From CALKXV01 sp965228905 (GTDB taxonomy: Bacteria; Pseudomonadota; Alphaproteobacteria; Rhodobacterales; Rhodobacteraceae), in assembly GCA_965228905.1 (NCBI GenBank), contig CBDDII010000003.1, forward strand, positions 1,364,001 through 1,428,000: 64,000 nucleotides of DNA, in the 5' to 3' direction. The translations under genes and the position numbers were made by a program. The notes under the pieces are model-generated. The model did no database searches, was not told where the DNA came from, and saw only the letters and a list, made by a program, of their open reading frames with translations. Positions 1-9,775 of this stretch are shown here, one piece after another. Position 1 is the first letter of the stretch, and each line of letters opens with the position of its first letter.

Positions 1-178
1 GGATACCGAAAAGCGTTTCGAAGGCCACGAACAACACGTCATGGGAATCCTCGATGAAGACCGCCGCATGATCCCTTGTCAGTTCGGTGTAATAGCCTTC
101 GCCCTCTGCGATCACGCGCAGAGCTTTCAGCCAGTCCTTGTCTGACAGATCGGTCGAAATTGTTGCCCCGGCACCCAT
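1..178 (-). CDS. N-terminal part of an uncharacterised protein (partial)
   Basis: The reading frame starts with ATG at 178 and runs off the left edge, so only 59 residues are visible. They are soluble in character, with a WLKAL helix, a GYYTEL turn and an HDVLFVAFE strand. This resembles the start of a Rhodobacteraceae family that databases often label phosphoadenosine phosphosulfate reductase. That name comes from memory and is not a demonstrated activity; the family is distinct from the true CysH at 5074. The gene lies downstream of gcdH on the same strand. The gap holds the dispersed 28-bp motif (312-339) and a hairpin (269-299). No strong ribosome site is evident. Confidence 0.5.
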   Translation of the reverse strand, partial: MGAGATISTDLSDKDWLKALRVIAEGEGYYTELTRDHAAVFIEDSHDVLFVAFETLFGI

Positions 179-268
179 AAAAAACTCGTCTTCGTTTACA
201 TCGGGCAGCTTAGACGGCACGCTTCGGGGCTGGCAAGGTGTCGACGGGAACTATCCACAGGAATTGCG

Positions 269-299
269 CCGGGCAGCCCTTGATTCGTGGACTGCCCGG
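269..299. terminator. 8-bp hairpin between gcdH and next gene
   Basis: Perfect arms CCGGGCAG (269-276) and CTGCCCGG (292-299) enclose 15 nt. There is no T tract on either side, so it is only a possible end for the gcdH transcript. It follows the dispersed motif on the minus strand. Confidence 0.35.
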
Positions 300-311
300 T
301 GTGAAAGCGCG

Positions 312-339
312 GATTATGCGTATTTTTGAAACGGTGAAG
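312..339 (-). repeat. Dispersed 28-bp motif, copy A
   Basis: Read on the minus strand, this 28-nt block has the core CTTCACCG, then a T-rich stretch, then AAAAATACGC and AATC. It matches two plus-strand copies at 31830-31857 and 46783-46810. It begins about 10 nt after the gcdH stop codon, as the other copies follow their upstream stops closely. Copy A is the most diverged. Function unknown. Confidence 0.6.
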
Positions 340-349
340 AGGCGGGGTT

Positions 350-1570
350 TTAGAAAAACGCCTGAAGCCCCGTCTGCGCGCGGCCCAGGATCAGGGCGTG
401 TATGTCGTGGGTGCCTTCGTAGGTGTTGACGGTTTCAAGGTTCATCATGTGGCGGATGACGTCGAACTCCTCGGAAATCCCGTTGCCGCCGTGCATGTCA
501 CGCGCCGCGCGGGCAATGTCGAGCGCCTTGCCGCAGTTGTTGCGCTTGATGAGCGAGATCATCTCGGGCGCCGCAGCGCCGTCTTCCATCAGGCGACCGA
601 CCCGCAGGGCGGCCTGCAGGCCAAGTGCGATCTCGGTCTGCATGTCGGCGAGTTTCTTTTGGAACAACTGGGTCTGGGCGAGGGGTTTGCCGAACTGCTT
701 GCGGTCCAGCCCATATTGGCGTGCGCCCTGCCAGCAGGCCTCGGCGGCCCCCATCACGCCCCAGGCGATGCCATAGCGGGCGCGGTTCAGACAGCCGAAG
801 GGGCCTTTTAATCCTTCGACGTGGGGCAGAAGCGCATCTTCGCCCACCTCGACGTTGTCCAGCACGATCTCGCCGGTGACACTGGCCCGCAGACTTTGCT
901 TGCCCGCGATCTTTGGGGCGGTCAGACCCTTGGTGCCCTTTTCAAGGACGAAGCCGCGAATCTTGCCGCCGTGAGCTTCGGACTTGGCCCAGACGACGAA
1001 GACATCGGCAATCGGGGAATTCGAGATCCACATCTTGGAACCTGACAGACGATAGCCGCCCTCGGTCTTTACCGCGCGGGTCTTCATGCCACCGGGGTCG
1101 GAACCCGCGTCGGGCTCGGTGAGACCAAAGCAGCCGATCAACTCGCCAGCGGCGAGGCCCGGAAGGTATTTCGCGCGTTGTTCATCGCTGCCGTAGGCAT
1201 AGATCGGGTACATCACAAGCGAGGATTGCACCGACATCATCGAGCGATAGCCGCTGTCCACACGTTCGATTTCCCGCGCGACAAGGCCATAGGTGACATA
1301 GCCTGCGCCAAGGCCGCCAAGCTCTTCCGGCACCGTCACACCCAAAAGACCGGCGGCACCCATTTCGGCAAAGATCTCGGGTTCGACCTTTTCCTCAGCA
1401 TAGGCCGTGCGCACGCGCGGGGCCAGTTTGTCGGCGGCGAAGGCGCGGGCGGCGTCGGCCAGCATACGCTCGTCTTCGCTCAACTGGTCGCTCAGCCGGA
1501 AAGGATCCTCCCAGTCGAAGGATGACAAGTCGGGCGCGTCTTTCGGCTTGATCCGGTCCTGCGCATTCAT
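350..1570 (-). CDS. gcdH: Glutaryl-CoA dehydrogenase
   Basis: This FAD enzyme oxidises and decarboxylates glutaryl-CoA to crotonyl-CoA in lysine and tryptophan breakdown. The 406-residue protein has the full acyl-CoA dehydrogenase fold. Motifs particular to the glutaryl-CoA group are YRSMMSVQSSLVM near residue 108 (with the substrate-binding Arg at about 109) and YEGTHDIHALILGR near the C-terminus, whose Glu at about 385 is the catalytic base. ATG at 1570 is preferred over the in-frame ATG at 1588: a GGGAGAG ribosome site lies 6 nt before 1570, while 1588 falls inside the T tract of the infC terminator. It lies downstream of infC on the same strand but is separated by that terminator. Confidence 0.93.
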   Translation of the reverse strand: MNAQDRIKPKDAPDLSSFDWEDPFRLSDQLSEDERMLADAARAFAADKLAPRVRTAYAEEKVEPEIFAEMGAAGLLGVTVPEELGGLGAGYVTYGLVAREIERVDSGYRSMMSVQSSLVMYPIYAYGSDEQRAKYLPGLAAGELIGCFGLTEPDAGSDPGGMKTRAVKTEGGYRLSGSKMWISNSPIADVFVVWAKSEAHGGKIRGFVLEKGTKGLTAPKIAGKQSLRASVTGEIVLDNVEVGEDALLPHVEGLKGPFGCLNRARYGIAWGVMGAAEACWQGARQYGLDRKQFGKPLAQTQLFQKKLADMQTEIALGLQAALRVGRLMEDGAAAPEMISLIKRNNCGKALDIARAARDMHGGNGISEEFDVIRHMMNLETVNTYEGTHDIHALILGRAQTGLQAFF

Positions 1571-1586
1571 ATCGAACTCTCCCATC

Positions 1587-1617
1587 AAAAAGGCGCGGCG
1601 CCACTGGCAGCCGCGCC
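1587..1617 (-). terminator. Rho-independent terminator of infC
   Basis: On the minus strand GGCGCGGC and GCCGCGCC form an 8-bp stem that continues, after one bulged T, as GCC/GGC around a 3-nt loop, followed directly by TTTTT (1587-1591). It lies 25 nt past the infC stop, and its T tract runs into the gcdH leader, only 17 nt before the gcdH start. Confidence 0.8.
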
Positions 1618-1641
1618 CAGAATTTCACCCGGTCGGCCGTG

Positions 1642-2184
1642 TTACTTGGCCGGTCCGATCATCATCACCATCTGGCGGCCTTCCATCTTGGGCATGTTTT
1701 CCACCTTGCCCAGACCTTCGACATCATCGGCGACACGTTCCAGCAATTCGCGGCCCAGGTTCTGGTGCGCCATTTCACGGCCCCGGAACCGCAAGGTGAC
1801 TTTCACCTTGTCGCCAGCTTCCAGGAACCGCGTCACGTTGCGCATCTTCACATCATAGTCGTGGGTGTCCGTGTTGGGGCGGAACTTTACCTCTTTGACT
1901 TCAATGGTTTTCTGTTTCTTGCGGGCCTCGCTCTCGCGCTTTTGCTGTTCGTACTTGAACTTGCCATAGTCCATGATCTTGCAAACGGGCGGCGAGGCGT
2001 TCGGGGAAATCTCGACGAGGTCAAGGCCTGCGTCTTCTGCCATTTCCAGGGCGCGGTCTGGCGTCACGACGCCGACGTTTTCTCCTTCGGCTCCGATAAG
2101 CCGGATTTCAGGCGCACGAATGCGGTCATTGACGCGGGGGCCTGTGTCACGCACCGGCGGGGCGTTGTGTGGTCTGCGAGCGAT
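1642..2184 (-). CDS. infC: Translation initiation factor IF-3 (ATC start)
   Basis: IF-3 binds the 30S subunit, keeps it apart from 50S and checks the start codon. The protein has the usual two domains: GPRVNDRIRAPEIRLI and SPPVCKIMDYGKFKYE in the N-domain, and the basic C-domain from about VKEVKFRPNT onward. The obvious GTG at 2154 would cut off a conserved N-terminal arm. The frame continues upstream as ARRPHNAPPVRDTG to an ATC codon at 2184, with AGAGGA 9 nt before it. A non-canonical start is the known basis of infC autoregulation in enterobacteria, because IF-3 rejects such codons; the same is inferred here. With ATC the length is 180 residues. A strong terminator follows. Confidence 0.93.
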   Translation of the reverse strand: MARRPHNAPPVRDTGPRVNDRIRAPEIRLIGAEGENVGVVTPDRALEMAEDAGLDLVEISPNASPPVCKIMDYGKFKYEQQKRESEARKKQKTIEVKEVKFRPNTDTHDYDVKMRNVTRFLEAGDKVKVTLRFRGREMAHQNLGRELLERVADDVEGLGKVENMPKMEGRQMVMMIGPAK

Positions 2185-2395
2185 GGTCGTTTGTCCTCTT
2201 GCTATTTTCGACGTTGCGGGAAAATAGGCATGGTTTTGTAGTGTTTCAACCGATTTCGGAGGGTTGGGTCGGGAAAGTGCCCTACTGGTCGTCGGCCAGC
2301 CTCCGCCGGTGAGCCGAAGGCCGGAAACTTCCCCCTAGCAAATCCATCCGCGAAGGCTCATTTGAAGGCCAACTCAAACCTCGTGGAGAGAGAAA

Positions 2396-3145
2396 ATGAA
2401 AGGCATACTTGGACTTGTCGTGCTGTTGGCGATCGGGATTGCTGCCTATTTCCTGATGGGTGGTGGTGACGACGCACCGGAACTGACCCCTGCTGTCGAG
2501 TCGACCGAGCCGGAAACGACGGAAGAAACGGTGGAAGAGACTGTCGAATCCGTCACCGAAGAAGCGTCCGACCCGGTCGAGGATGCTGTCGAGTCGGTCG
2601 AAGGTGCCCTGGAAACGCTTCAGGAAGAAGCCGAAGCCGCCGTGGAAGGTGCGCGCGAAGAGCTACAGGACACCGCCGATGCGGTCGAAGAACAGGTCAA
2701 CGACGCGGTGAACGCCCTTCAGGAAGGGGCGAACTCGCTTCTCGAAGGTGCTGCGGATACGGCCAACGATGCGATGGAAGGCACAAGCAACCTCGCTGAA
2801 GATGCGAGCGATGCTGCCGAAGGGACCGCAAGCCGCATTCAGAACGCTCTGGAAAGTGCACTTGGCGAGGCGGCAGATACGGACGTGGAAGGCGGCGAAC
2901 TGACCGAGGAAGAGATGAACGCCAACCTTGAGCATGATGCGCCCGCCGGTGAGTCTGACGAGATTCTTGCCGATGCTCTGACGATTGAAGGATTCGATCC
3001 TCTGGTCATTCGCGACGCCATCCAGAACGCGGACATGAGCGATCTGAGCAAGGTTGCACTGGAGCGTCTGGTCACCCAAGCAGAAGATAATCCTGAGCAA
3101 ATTCAATCAGTTGTTGGGCAATTGCGCGAAGCTCTCGGACTATAG
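2396..3145 (+). CDS. Membrane-anchored acidic helical protein
   Basis: No known family was recognised. The 249 residues begin with one hydrophobic segment (about 4-21), followed by a very acidic, Ala/Glu/Thr-rich region (about 25-185) with heptad-like repeats such as VEDAVESVEGALETLQEEAEA. This suggests a long amphipathic helix or coiled coil in the periplasm, like apolipoprotein or LEA-type repeats. The last 60 residues look globular (FDPLVIRDAIQNADMSDLSKVALERL). GGAGAG lies 5 nt before ATG. It is transcribed away from infC and shares a 211-bp gap with it. A structural or envelope role is a guess. Confidence 0.75.
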   Translation: MKGILGLVVLLAIGIAAYFLMGGGDDAPELTPAVESTEPETTEETVEETVESVTEEASDPVEDAVESVEGALETLQEEAEAAVEGAREELQDTADAVEEQVNDAVNALQEGANSLLEGAADTANDAMEGTSNLAEDASDAAEGTASRIQNALESALGEAADTDVEGGELTEEEMNANLEHDAPAGESDEILADALTIEGFDPLVIRDAIQNADMSDLSKVALERLVTQAEDNPEQIQSVVGQLREALGL

Positions 3146-3153
3146 AACCATCA

Positions 3154-3179
3154 CCCATGCGCCGAAGGCGGCGCATGGG
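3154..3179 (+). terminator. 11-bp inverted repeat after 2396-3145 gene
   Basis: CCCATGCGCCG and CGGCGCATGGG form a perfect 11-bp stem with an AAGG loop, starting 9 nt after the stop. There is no T tract, so it may stabilise the 3' end rather than terminate alone. Confidence 0.55.
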
Positions 3180-3376
3180 GCCGGCATGTTGCGAAAATGC
3201 AATTTTGTCAAAAATCCCGCACACCCCCCCGAAATTAACGATTCTCCGCCGATTGCCAGATCGCCCATGCGCTGTCTTTGGCCGATCCCCTTGTCCGCCC
3301 GCAATCGTCCCTTTTCTGGCCCTGAAAGGAGAGTAAGAACAGCCTCGGGTGGAGCCCGGTTGTCAGAGGTATCGAC

Positions 3377-3751
3377 ATGGGGAAAGTGGTCTGGATTTCA
3401 GGTACGGTTGCTGCTGCGGCGGTGGTCCTTGCCGTGGCGTCGTCCGGGGCGGAAAGCCCGTCGGAGCTGGCCTATGGCGAGATTGAAGTCACCCATGTCG
3501 AGCCGGAAATCATCGAGCCGCAGACATTCACCGCATCCAGCGGTTCGGCCCTTGCCTCGGCCGCGTTTGGCATGTCGGCCCTGCAGCCCGAGACCTATAA
3601 CAGTGAAATCGTGATCGACATCATCTCGGCCTCACCGCTTTCCACGGACGAAAAGTCTCGCCTTGCCCGGCGGCTGGAAGCCGTGACCGCCGGACAGGCC
3701 GACCTGTCCGACGTCTTGCTGAATGTGCGGATGGCGCTGGCGCTGGAATAG
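3377..3751 (+). CDS. Small exported hypothetical protein
   Basis: No family was recognised. The 124 residues start with a signal peptide or anchor (residues 4-24, ending near ASSGA). The C-terminal half reads as an ordered helical domain (IDIISASPLSTDEKSRLARRLEAVTAGQADLSDVLLNVRMALALE). AGAGG lies 7 nt before ATG. It is convergent with fpr, with 12 bp between the stops. Codon use matches its neighbours, so it is probably a real lineage-specific periplasmic protein. Confidence 0.65.
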   Translation: MGKVVWISGTVAAAAVVLAVASSGAESPSELAYGEIEVTHVEPEIIEPQTFTASSGSALASAAFGMSALQPETYNSEIVIDIISASPLSTDEKSRLARRLEAVTAGQADLSDVLLNVRMALALE

Positions 3752-3763
3752 CGCCAGCGGAAA

Positions 3764-4600
3764 TCAAACACCGTCGCCGACGAAAGCCTTTTCAACGACG
3801 TATTGTTTGGGGTCGCTGTTCGCACCCTCTTCCAGTCCGAAACCTTCCAACACGACTTTCATGTCGGTGTTGAAGGCGAGGCTGCCGCAGACCATGCCGC
3901 GATCATGCTCGGGGTCGATCCCGTCGATGCCAAGGTCGGCAAAGACCTTGCCGCTGGTCAGGTTGTCGGTGATCCGGCCCATGTTCGCGCTCTCTTCGCG
4001 GGTGGTCGTCGGATAATACTTCAGCTTGTCCGCGAATCCTTCGCCGATCAGTTCGGCCAGCATTTCGTCGTTGCGGATGCTGTCGACCAAATCGCGGCCA
4101 TAGTCCAACTCGGCCACGTCGCGGCAGGTGTGCATCATGATGACTTCGTCGTAGCGTTCATAGGTGTCGGGGTCGCGCATCAGCGAGGCGAAAGGCGCAA
4201 TTCCGGTTCCGGTGGCAAAGAACCACAGCCGCTTGCCGGGCAGAAGCGCGTCAAGAACCAGCGTGCCGACGGGCTTGGGGCGCAGAATGATCTGCTCGCC
4301 CGGCTGGATGTGTTGAAGTTTTGAGGTCAGCGGGCCGTCCTGCACCTTGATCGAGTAGAACTCCAACTCGTCGTCCCAGGCGGGAGAGGCGATGGAATAG
4401 GCGCGCAGCAAGGGTTTGCCGTTGTCGCCCAAAAGGCCGATCATAACGAACTCGCCCGAACGGAACCTGAGCGACGCAGGCCGGGTCACGCGGAAGGAAA
4501 AAAGTTTGTCCGTCCAGTGCTTGACCGAAGTCACGGTCTGGGCGTCAGGCAGGGTTACGGGTTTTGCGGCTGTGTCGGTCACGGGTGTCTGGTCAGTCAT
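3764..4600 (-). CDS. fpr: Ferredoxin-NADP+ reductase
   Basis: This FAD enzyme moves electrons between NADPH and ferredoxin or flavodoxin. The FAD-binding motif RAYSIASP lies near residue 68, the pyridine-nucleotide domain contains FFATGTGIAPFASL and MVCGS, and the tail YVVEKAFVGDGV is typical of the bacterial (Rhodobacter/Azotobacter) subclass. ATG at 4600 is chosen because GGTG lies 6 nt upstream; GTG at 4609 is an in-frame alternative. It lies 66 nt downstream of the DUF934 gene, last in the sulfate-reduction cluster. It may therefore supply reduced ferredoxin to CysI, although the family also works in oxidative stress. Confidence 0.92.
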   Translation of the reverse strand: MTDQTPVTDTAAKPVTLPDAQTVTSVKHWTDKLFSFRVTRPASLRFRSGEFVMIGLLGDNGKPLLRAYSIASPAWDDELEFYSIKVQDGPLTSKLQHIQPGEQIILRPKPVGTLVLDALLPGKRLWFFATGTGIAPFASLMRDPDTYERYDEVIMMHTCRDVAELDYGRDLVDSIRNDEMLAELIGEGFADKLKYYPTTTREESANMGRITDNLTSGKVFADLGIDGIDPEHDRGMVCGSLAFNTDMKVVLEGFGLEEGANSDPKQYVVEKAFVGDGV

Positions 4601-4666
4601 GTCAATCACCGCCCATCTATGGCGGCGCCTCTTACTAGTCTTTGATCTCGGTCAGGAAAAGGTGTC

Positions 4667-5077
4667 TTACGCGCGAAGACGGTTTTGATAGTCGTGGGCG
4701 GTCCAGTTCGCGCGGGCAAGCCATTGGTCCTCGGGCTGGCGTTCGGCAAGTGCGGCGTCGATTTCGACCTCGTCAAAGCCCGAGCGTCGCGCCATCGCGT
4801 ATTGGTCAGCGATCACATGGCCCCTGGCGCGAAGGCGGCCCTTGTAGCCCATGTCGCGCAAGCGCCGCGCGATGGTGAAACCACGGCCGTCGGCGAAGCT
4901 GGGGAAATCGACACGGATCATCGGAAGGTTCGCGAGGTGGTCGCGCAGGTCGTCGGGGTTGGCGTCCGACGCCAGATCCAGCGCCTGAGACGCATCGTTC
5001 GCGGCCAGTTGATCGGGCGTCGTGAAGGTGCCCGTCCAGTCGTCGTCCTGAAAGCCGGTGTCGGTCACGATGGTCAT
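4667..5077 (-). CDS. DUF934 protein of the sulfate-reduction operon
   Basis: The 136-residue protein matches the DUF934 family in its C-terminal half: RVDFPSFADGRGFTIARRLR, GYKGRLRARGHVIADQ and the DEVEIDAALAERQPEDQWL tail. The family is widely encoded beside cysH and cysI in proteobacteria and is assumed to assist sulfite reduction, but no reaction has been shown. The start is ATG at 5077, which overlaps the cysH stop in an ATGA, with AAGGAG upstream. The two proteins are therefore translationally coupled. Confidence 0.9.
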   Translation of the reverse strand: MTIVTDTGFQDDDWTGTFTTPDQLAANDASQALDLASDANPDDLRDHLANLPMIRVDFPSFADGRGFTIARRLRDMGYKGRLRARGHVIADQYAMARRSGFDEVEIDAALAERQPEDQWLARANWTAHDYQNRLRA

Positions 5078-5812
5078 ACTGAAGTCTCCTTGCCGGGGCG
5101 CACCACTTTGCCGTTCACGAAGTGGATGCCGCATTCTGTCTTGTCGCTGCCACGCCAGCGTCCGGCGCGGGGGTCTTCGCCCTCGGCCACCTTTGTCGTG
5201 CAGGGCGCGCAACCGATCGAGGCAAAGCCCTTGGTGACCAGCGGATGGCGGGGCAGGCGGTTGTTGGTGATGTACTCGGCCACGTCCTCGCTGCCGAAGT
5301 GGGCGAGAGGGTTGACCTTGATCCGCTTGTCGCCCTCGGCCTCGAAAAAGGCGAGCGCCTGGCGCTGGCCACCGTGATAGCGTTTGCGTCCGGTGATCCA
5401 GGCGTCGAAGGGTTCCAGCGCACGGTTCAACGGTTCGGTCTTGCGGAAGGCACAGCAGGCGTCGGGATTGGACCGGTGCAGCGTGTTGTTCGGATCCTTC
5501 AGGAAAGTGTCCTCGCGACTTGGGCGGATGATGCGGACATCGGTCAAGCCAAGGCGAGCGGCGACTTCCCGTTGATATTCAAGGGTTTCGGGGAACAACA
5601 TCTCGGTATCAATGAACAGCACCGGTGTCGTGCGGTCGATCACGCTGACCATGTGCAACAAGACGATCGCCTCGGCCCCGAAGGACGAAACCAGCGCCGT
5701 CGGGCCGACCATCGGGTCTTCCAGCGTATAGCCCAGCACATCGGGGGCGGCGTGATGCGCGTAACGCGCATTCAGCTCTGCCACCCGCTCGGCGGTCGAG
5801 GATACCGGAACC

Positions 5813-5823
<11 letters not shown>
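5074..5823 (-). CDS. cysH: APS-type assimilatory sulfate reductase
   Basis: CysH reduces activated sulfate to sulfite with electrons from thioredoxin. The 249-residue protein carries the four cysteines of a [4Fe-4S] cluster, a CC pair at 123-124 and CAPC at 205-208. Together with the ECGIH motif (nucleophilic Cys at 231), these mark it as an adenylyl-sulfate (APS) reductase rather than a PAPS reductase. The nucleotide site is near VSSFGAEA (46-52). ATG at 5823 lies within the last codons of cysI (11-nt overlap). A longer in-frame version from 5892 would overlap cysI heavily and is rejected. No ATP sulfurylase gene is in the window. Confidence 0.93.
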
Positions 5824-7483
<1,660 letters not shown>

Positions 7484-7486
7484 ATC

Positions 7487-7792
7487 TTACAGTCCTTCAG
7501 CCTGCTTGCCGTGGGCATAGTTCGAAGGGCCTGTCCTTCTGAACGCCTCGCGGAAGTGGGTGGGTTCGGGGCCTTTTTCGCCGGCTTTCGCGTCGACCAG
7601 ATAGGCGCCGACCACGCGGTCGGGCTGGGCGATGGCGAACAGCAGGCGGTCTTCGGCAATGGCTTCGTCTTCGATCAACTCGGCCTCGGCCATATCGCGG
7701 GTCCAGCGGTCATCGGCGGTCAGCCAGACGGCATCGCCTTCCAGCAGCGCGTTTGCGGTGACGACTTTCGGGGTGAAGGGGCGACGGCTCAT
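7487..7792 (-). CDS. DUF2849 protein
   Basis: This 101-residue soluble protein matches the DUF2849 family, almost always found between cysG and cysI in alphaproteobacteria. Visible landmarks are KVVTANALLEGDAVWL, RDMAEAELIED and a C-terminal PTHFREAFRRTGPSNYAHG. Its role is unknown; the fixed position suggests help in assembling or feeding sulfite reductase. Its ATG overlaps the cysG stop as ATGA, so it is translationally coupled to cysG. Confidence 0.9.
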   Translation of the reverse strand: MSRRPFTPKVVTANALLEGDAVWLTADDRWTRDMAEAELIEDEAIAEDRLLFAIAQPDRVVGAYLVDAKAGEKGPEPTHFREAFRRTGPSNYAHGKQAEGL

Positions 7793-9183
7793 AGAACGAT
7801 TTCCTCAAGCGACTGTGTGGCGATTTCGGCGTCGCGCGGGGCAAGGCCGTAAAGGATCAGGGCAGGGCCGGACAGTTCGGCCTTGTTCAGGTCGTCGGCC
7901 ATGCGGGCGAGGGTGGTCGAGACCACCTTCTGGTCGGGGCGCGAGACGTTTTCGACGATGGTCACGGGCGTTTGCGGTGCGGCACCGTGCATCATCAGAC
8001 GGCCCTGAACGAAGCGAGACGACTTCTTACCCATGTAGATGGCGGCCACTTCGCCGGGCTCTGCCAGCGTGCGCCAGTCCTGCTCGGCGTAGCCCTTGAC
8101 GTCATGCCCAGTGACGAAACGCACACTGCGGTTGCGGCCACGGCGGGTCAGGCTCTGACCGATGCCTGCAACGGCGGCCGAGGCCGAGGTGATGCCGGGC
8201 ACGACGGAATAGGCCACATCGGCACCAAGGCAGGCTTCGATTTCTTCATCGAGACGACCGAACACCGTGGGATCGCCCGATTTCAGGCGGACAACATGGT
8301 GCCCCTTTAGCGCATGTTCGACCAGCATCGCGTCGATGTCGCCCTGCGGGGTGGAGGGGCCGAAGCCTTCTTTCCCGGCGTCGATGATCAGCGCTTCGCG
8401 GCGGGCGAGTTCCAGGATCTCGGGCGTGACAAGACGGTCATGGATCACCACGTCGGCTTCGTGCAGCACGCGGCGGGCTTTCAGCGTCAACAGCTCGGGG
8501 TCGCCCGGACCCGCGCCGACGAATGTGACGTGGCCTTCGGTGCCTTCCTTGGCAAGGTGCGTAGTCAGCAGGTCGTCCAGCGCCTGTTCAACCTCATCCT
8601 CGCCGCCCTTGTCGAAGGCGCGCGGGCCGACCGAGAAATAGAAATCGCTCCAGAAATCGCGACGGGCGCGGCCCATGGGCAATTTCTCGGCCAGGGCGCG
8701 GAAGCCTTTGCCAATCCGCGCCAGTGTTCCAAGGGTACGGGGCAGGCGGCCTTCCAGGTCGGCCTTGATCGCACGGGCCAGAACGGGGGCGGCGCCTTCG
8801 GTGCCGATCGCCACGGTCACCGGGTCGCGATCAACGATGGCGGGTGTGATGAACTGCGAGTGTTCCAGATTGTCGACCCAATTGGTCAAGGCACTTTCGG
8901 CCCGGGCCAGCTCTGTCACACGCGCATCTTCGGCGTCGTCTTCGTTGGCGGCATAGAAAAGGGCCGCGCCTTTCGCGTCGCCCGGCAGCATCGCACGGCG
9001 CCGCACGACCAGCTTGCCCTCGGCTTCCCAGGTGGAAATCTGGCCCGCAACCTCTTCGGCGATCACGGTCAGTTCCGCTTCGGTCTTCATCAGAAGACGC
9101 AGCTTGGCAATCGCAGCTTCACCGCCGCCTGAAACGACGATTTTGCGGCCATTGACGGCAAGGAAGATCGGGAAGTGGTTCAT
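7789..9183 (-). CDS. cysG: Siroheme synthase, fused
   Basis: This trifunctional enzyme makes siroheme from uroporphyrinogen III. The N-terminal part (1-200) is the NAD-dependent dehydrogenase/ferrochelatase with a Rossmann start FLAVNGRKIVVSGGG. The C-terminal part (about 215-464) is the SAM-dependent uroporphyrinogen methyltransferase, with VTFVGAGPGDPELLTLKA, the GDPTVFGR loop and VPGITSASAA. The start at 9183 (MNHFPIFL) gives the normal 464 residues; longer in-frame extensions reach into the regulatory gap and the lrp gene and are rejected. First gene of the sulfur operon, it supplies the CysI cofactor. Confidence 0.93.
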   Translation of the reverse strand: MNHFPIFLAVNGRKIVVSGGGEAAIAKLRLLMKTEAELTVIAEEVAGQISTWEAEGKLVVRRRAMLPGDAKGAALFYAANEDDAEDARVTELARAESALTNWVDNLEHSQFITPAIVDRDPVTVAIGTEGAAPVLARAIKADLEGRLPRTLGTLARIGKGFRALAEKLPMGRARRDFWSDFYFSVGPRAFDKGGEDEVEQALDDLLTTHLAKEGTEGHVTFVGAGPGDPELLTLKARRVLHEADVVIHDRLVTPEILELARREALIIDAGKEGFGPSTPQGDIDAMLVEHALKGHHVVRLKSGDPTVFGRLDEEIEACLGADVAYSVVPGITSASAAVAGIGQSLTRRGRNRSVRFVTGHDVKGYAEQDWRTLAEPGEVAAIYMGKKSSRFVQGRLMMHGAAPQTPVTIVENVSRPDQKVVSTTLARMADDLNKAELSGPALILYGLAPRDAEIATQSLEEIVL

Positions 9184-9249
9184 ATCGGGCTCCGTTCCCC
9201 AAGAATATAGAATTTTTTCCCCTGAATTGGCAGTATCCGCTTGTCGATA

Positions 9250-9264
9250 AGGACATTTGTTCCT
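9250..9264. promoter_or_regulatory. Candidate Lrp-type 15-bp operator
   Basis: AGGACATTTGTTCCT is an imperfect 15-bp palindrome with AGGA/TCCT ends and an AT-rich centre, the size and layout of AsnC/Lrp half-site pairs. It lies between divergent cysG and the lrp-type gene, 67 bp from the former and 49 bp from the latter. Confidence 0.4.
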
Positions 9265-9265
9265 A

Positions 9266-9279
9266 GATTTCCCGAAATC
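9266..9279. promoter_or_regulatory. Candidate operator, 6-2-6 palindrome
   Basis: GATTTC-CC-GAAATC is a perfect 6-2-6 palindrome in the same divergent gap, one base from the other candidate. A nested CCGA-AA-TCGG follows. It is a likely target for the neighbouring Lrp protein or another cys regulator. Confidence 0.4.
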
Positions 9280-9313
9280 GGAACGGTTTTCGGCATTCAA
9301 GGGGTTCTTAGGA

Positions 9314-9775
9314 ATGGCAGCGCGAATAGACGATCTGGATCGGAAAATCCTGCGCGAGTTGCAGGAAGATGCCAGCCAGTCGCTGGACGACATCGCCAAA
9401 AAGGTCGGGTCATCGAAAACACCGGTCTGGAACCGGATTCGCAAGATGCGCGAGGCGGGTGTGATCGGGCGTCAGACCGTTTTGCTGGACGCCGAAGCCC
9501 TTGGATTCGAAGCCTGTTTCTTTGTCCTGATCCGCACTTCGGCGCACGAGGCCGACTGGCAGGCGAAGTTCCTGAAGGCGCTTCAATCCCGGCCCGAAGT
9601 GCTGGAAGCGCACCGTTTGGCGGGCGACATCGACTATATCCTGAAGGTGCAGGTCAGGAACGCCCGGGCCTATGATGAATTTTACCAGGCGCTGATCTCG
9701 GAAGTGCAGATCTACAACGTGACCGCACTGCTTTCGATGGAAGAGATCAAGTCGACGAACATGATCCCGGTCTAA
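9314..9775 (+). CDS. Lrp/AsnC-family regulator
   Basis: This 153-residue protein has an N-terminal winged helix-turn-helix (DDLDRKILRELQEDASQSLDDIAKKVGSS, residues 5-33) and a C-terminal RAM/ACT-like ligand domain (EVLEAHRLAGDIDYILKVQV). It is transcribed away from cysG, 130 bp apart, with two palindromes between. By position it probably responds to a sulfur amino acid or intermediate and controls the cys operon; this is inference. ATG at 9314 has AAGGGG upstream. A longer start at 9257 would cover the operator region and add a non-conserved tail. Its 3' end overlaps the P450 gene by 29 bp. Confidence 0.88.
   Translation: MAARIDDLDRKILRELQEDASQSLDDIAKKVGSSKTPVWNRIRKMREAGVIGRQTVLLDAEALGFEACFFVLIRTSAHEADWQAKFLKALQSRPEVLEAHRLAGDIDYILKVQVRNARAYDEFYQALISEVQIYNVTALLSMEEIKSTNMIPV

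Noticed and set aside
251..259. CTATCCACA, one mismatch from a DnaA box
   Set aside because: A single isolated site with no cluster, AT-rich region or replication genes; chance match.
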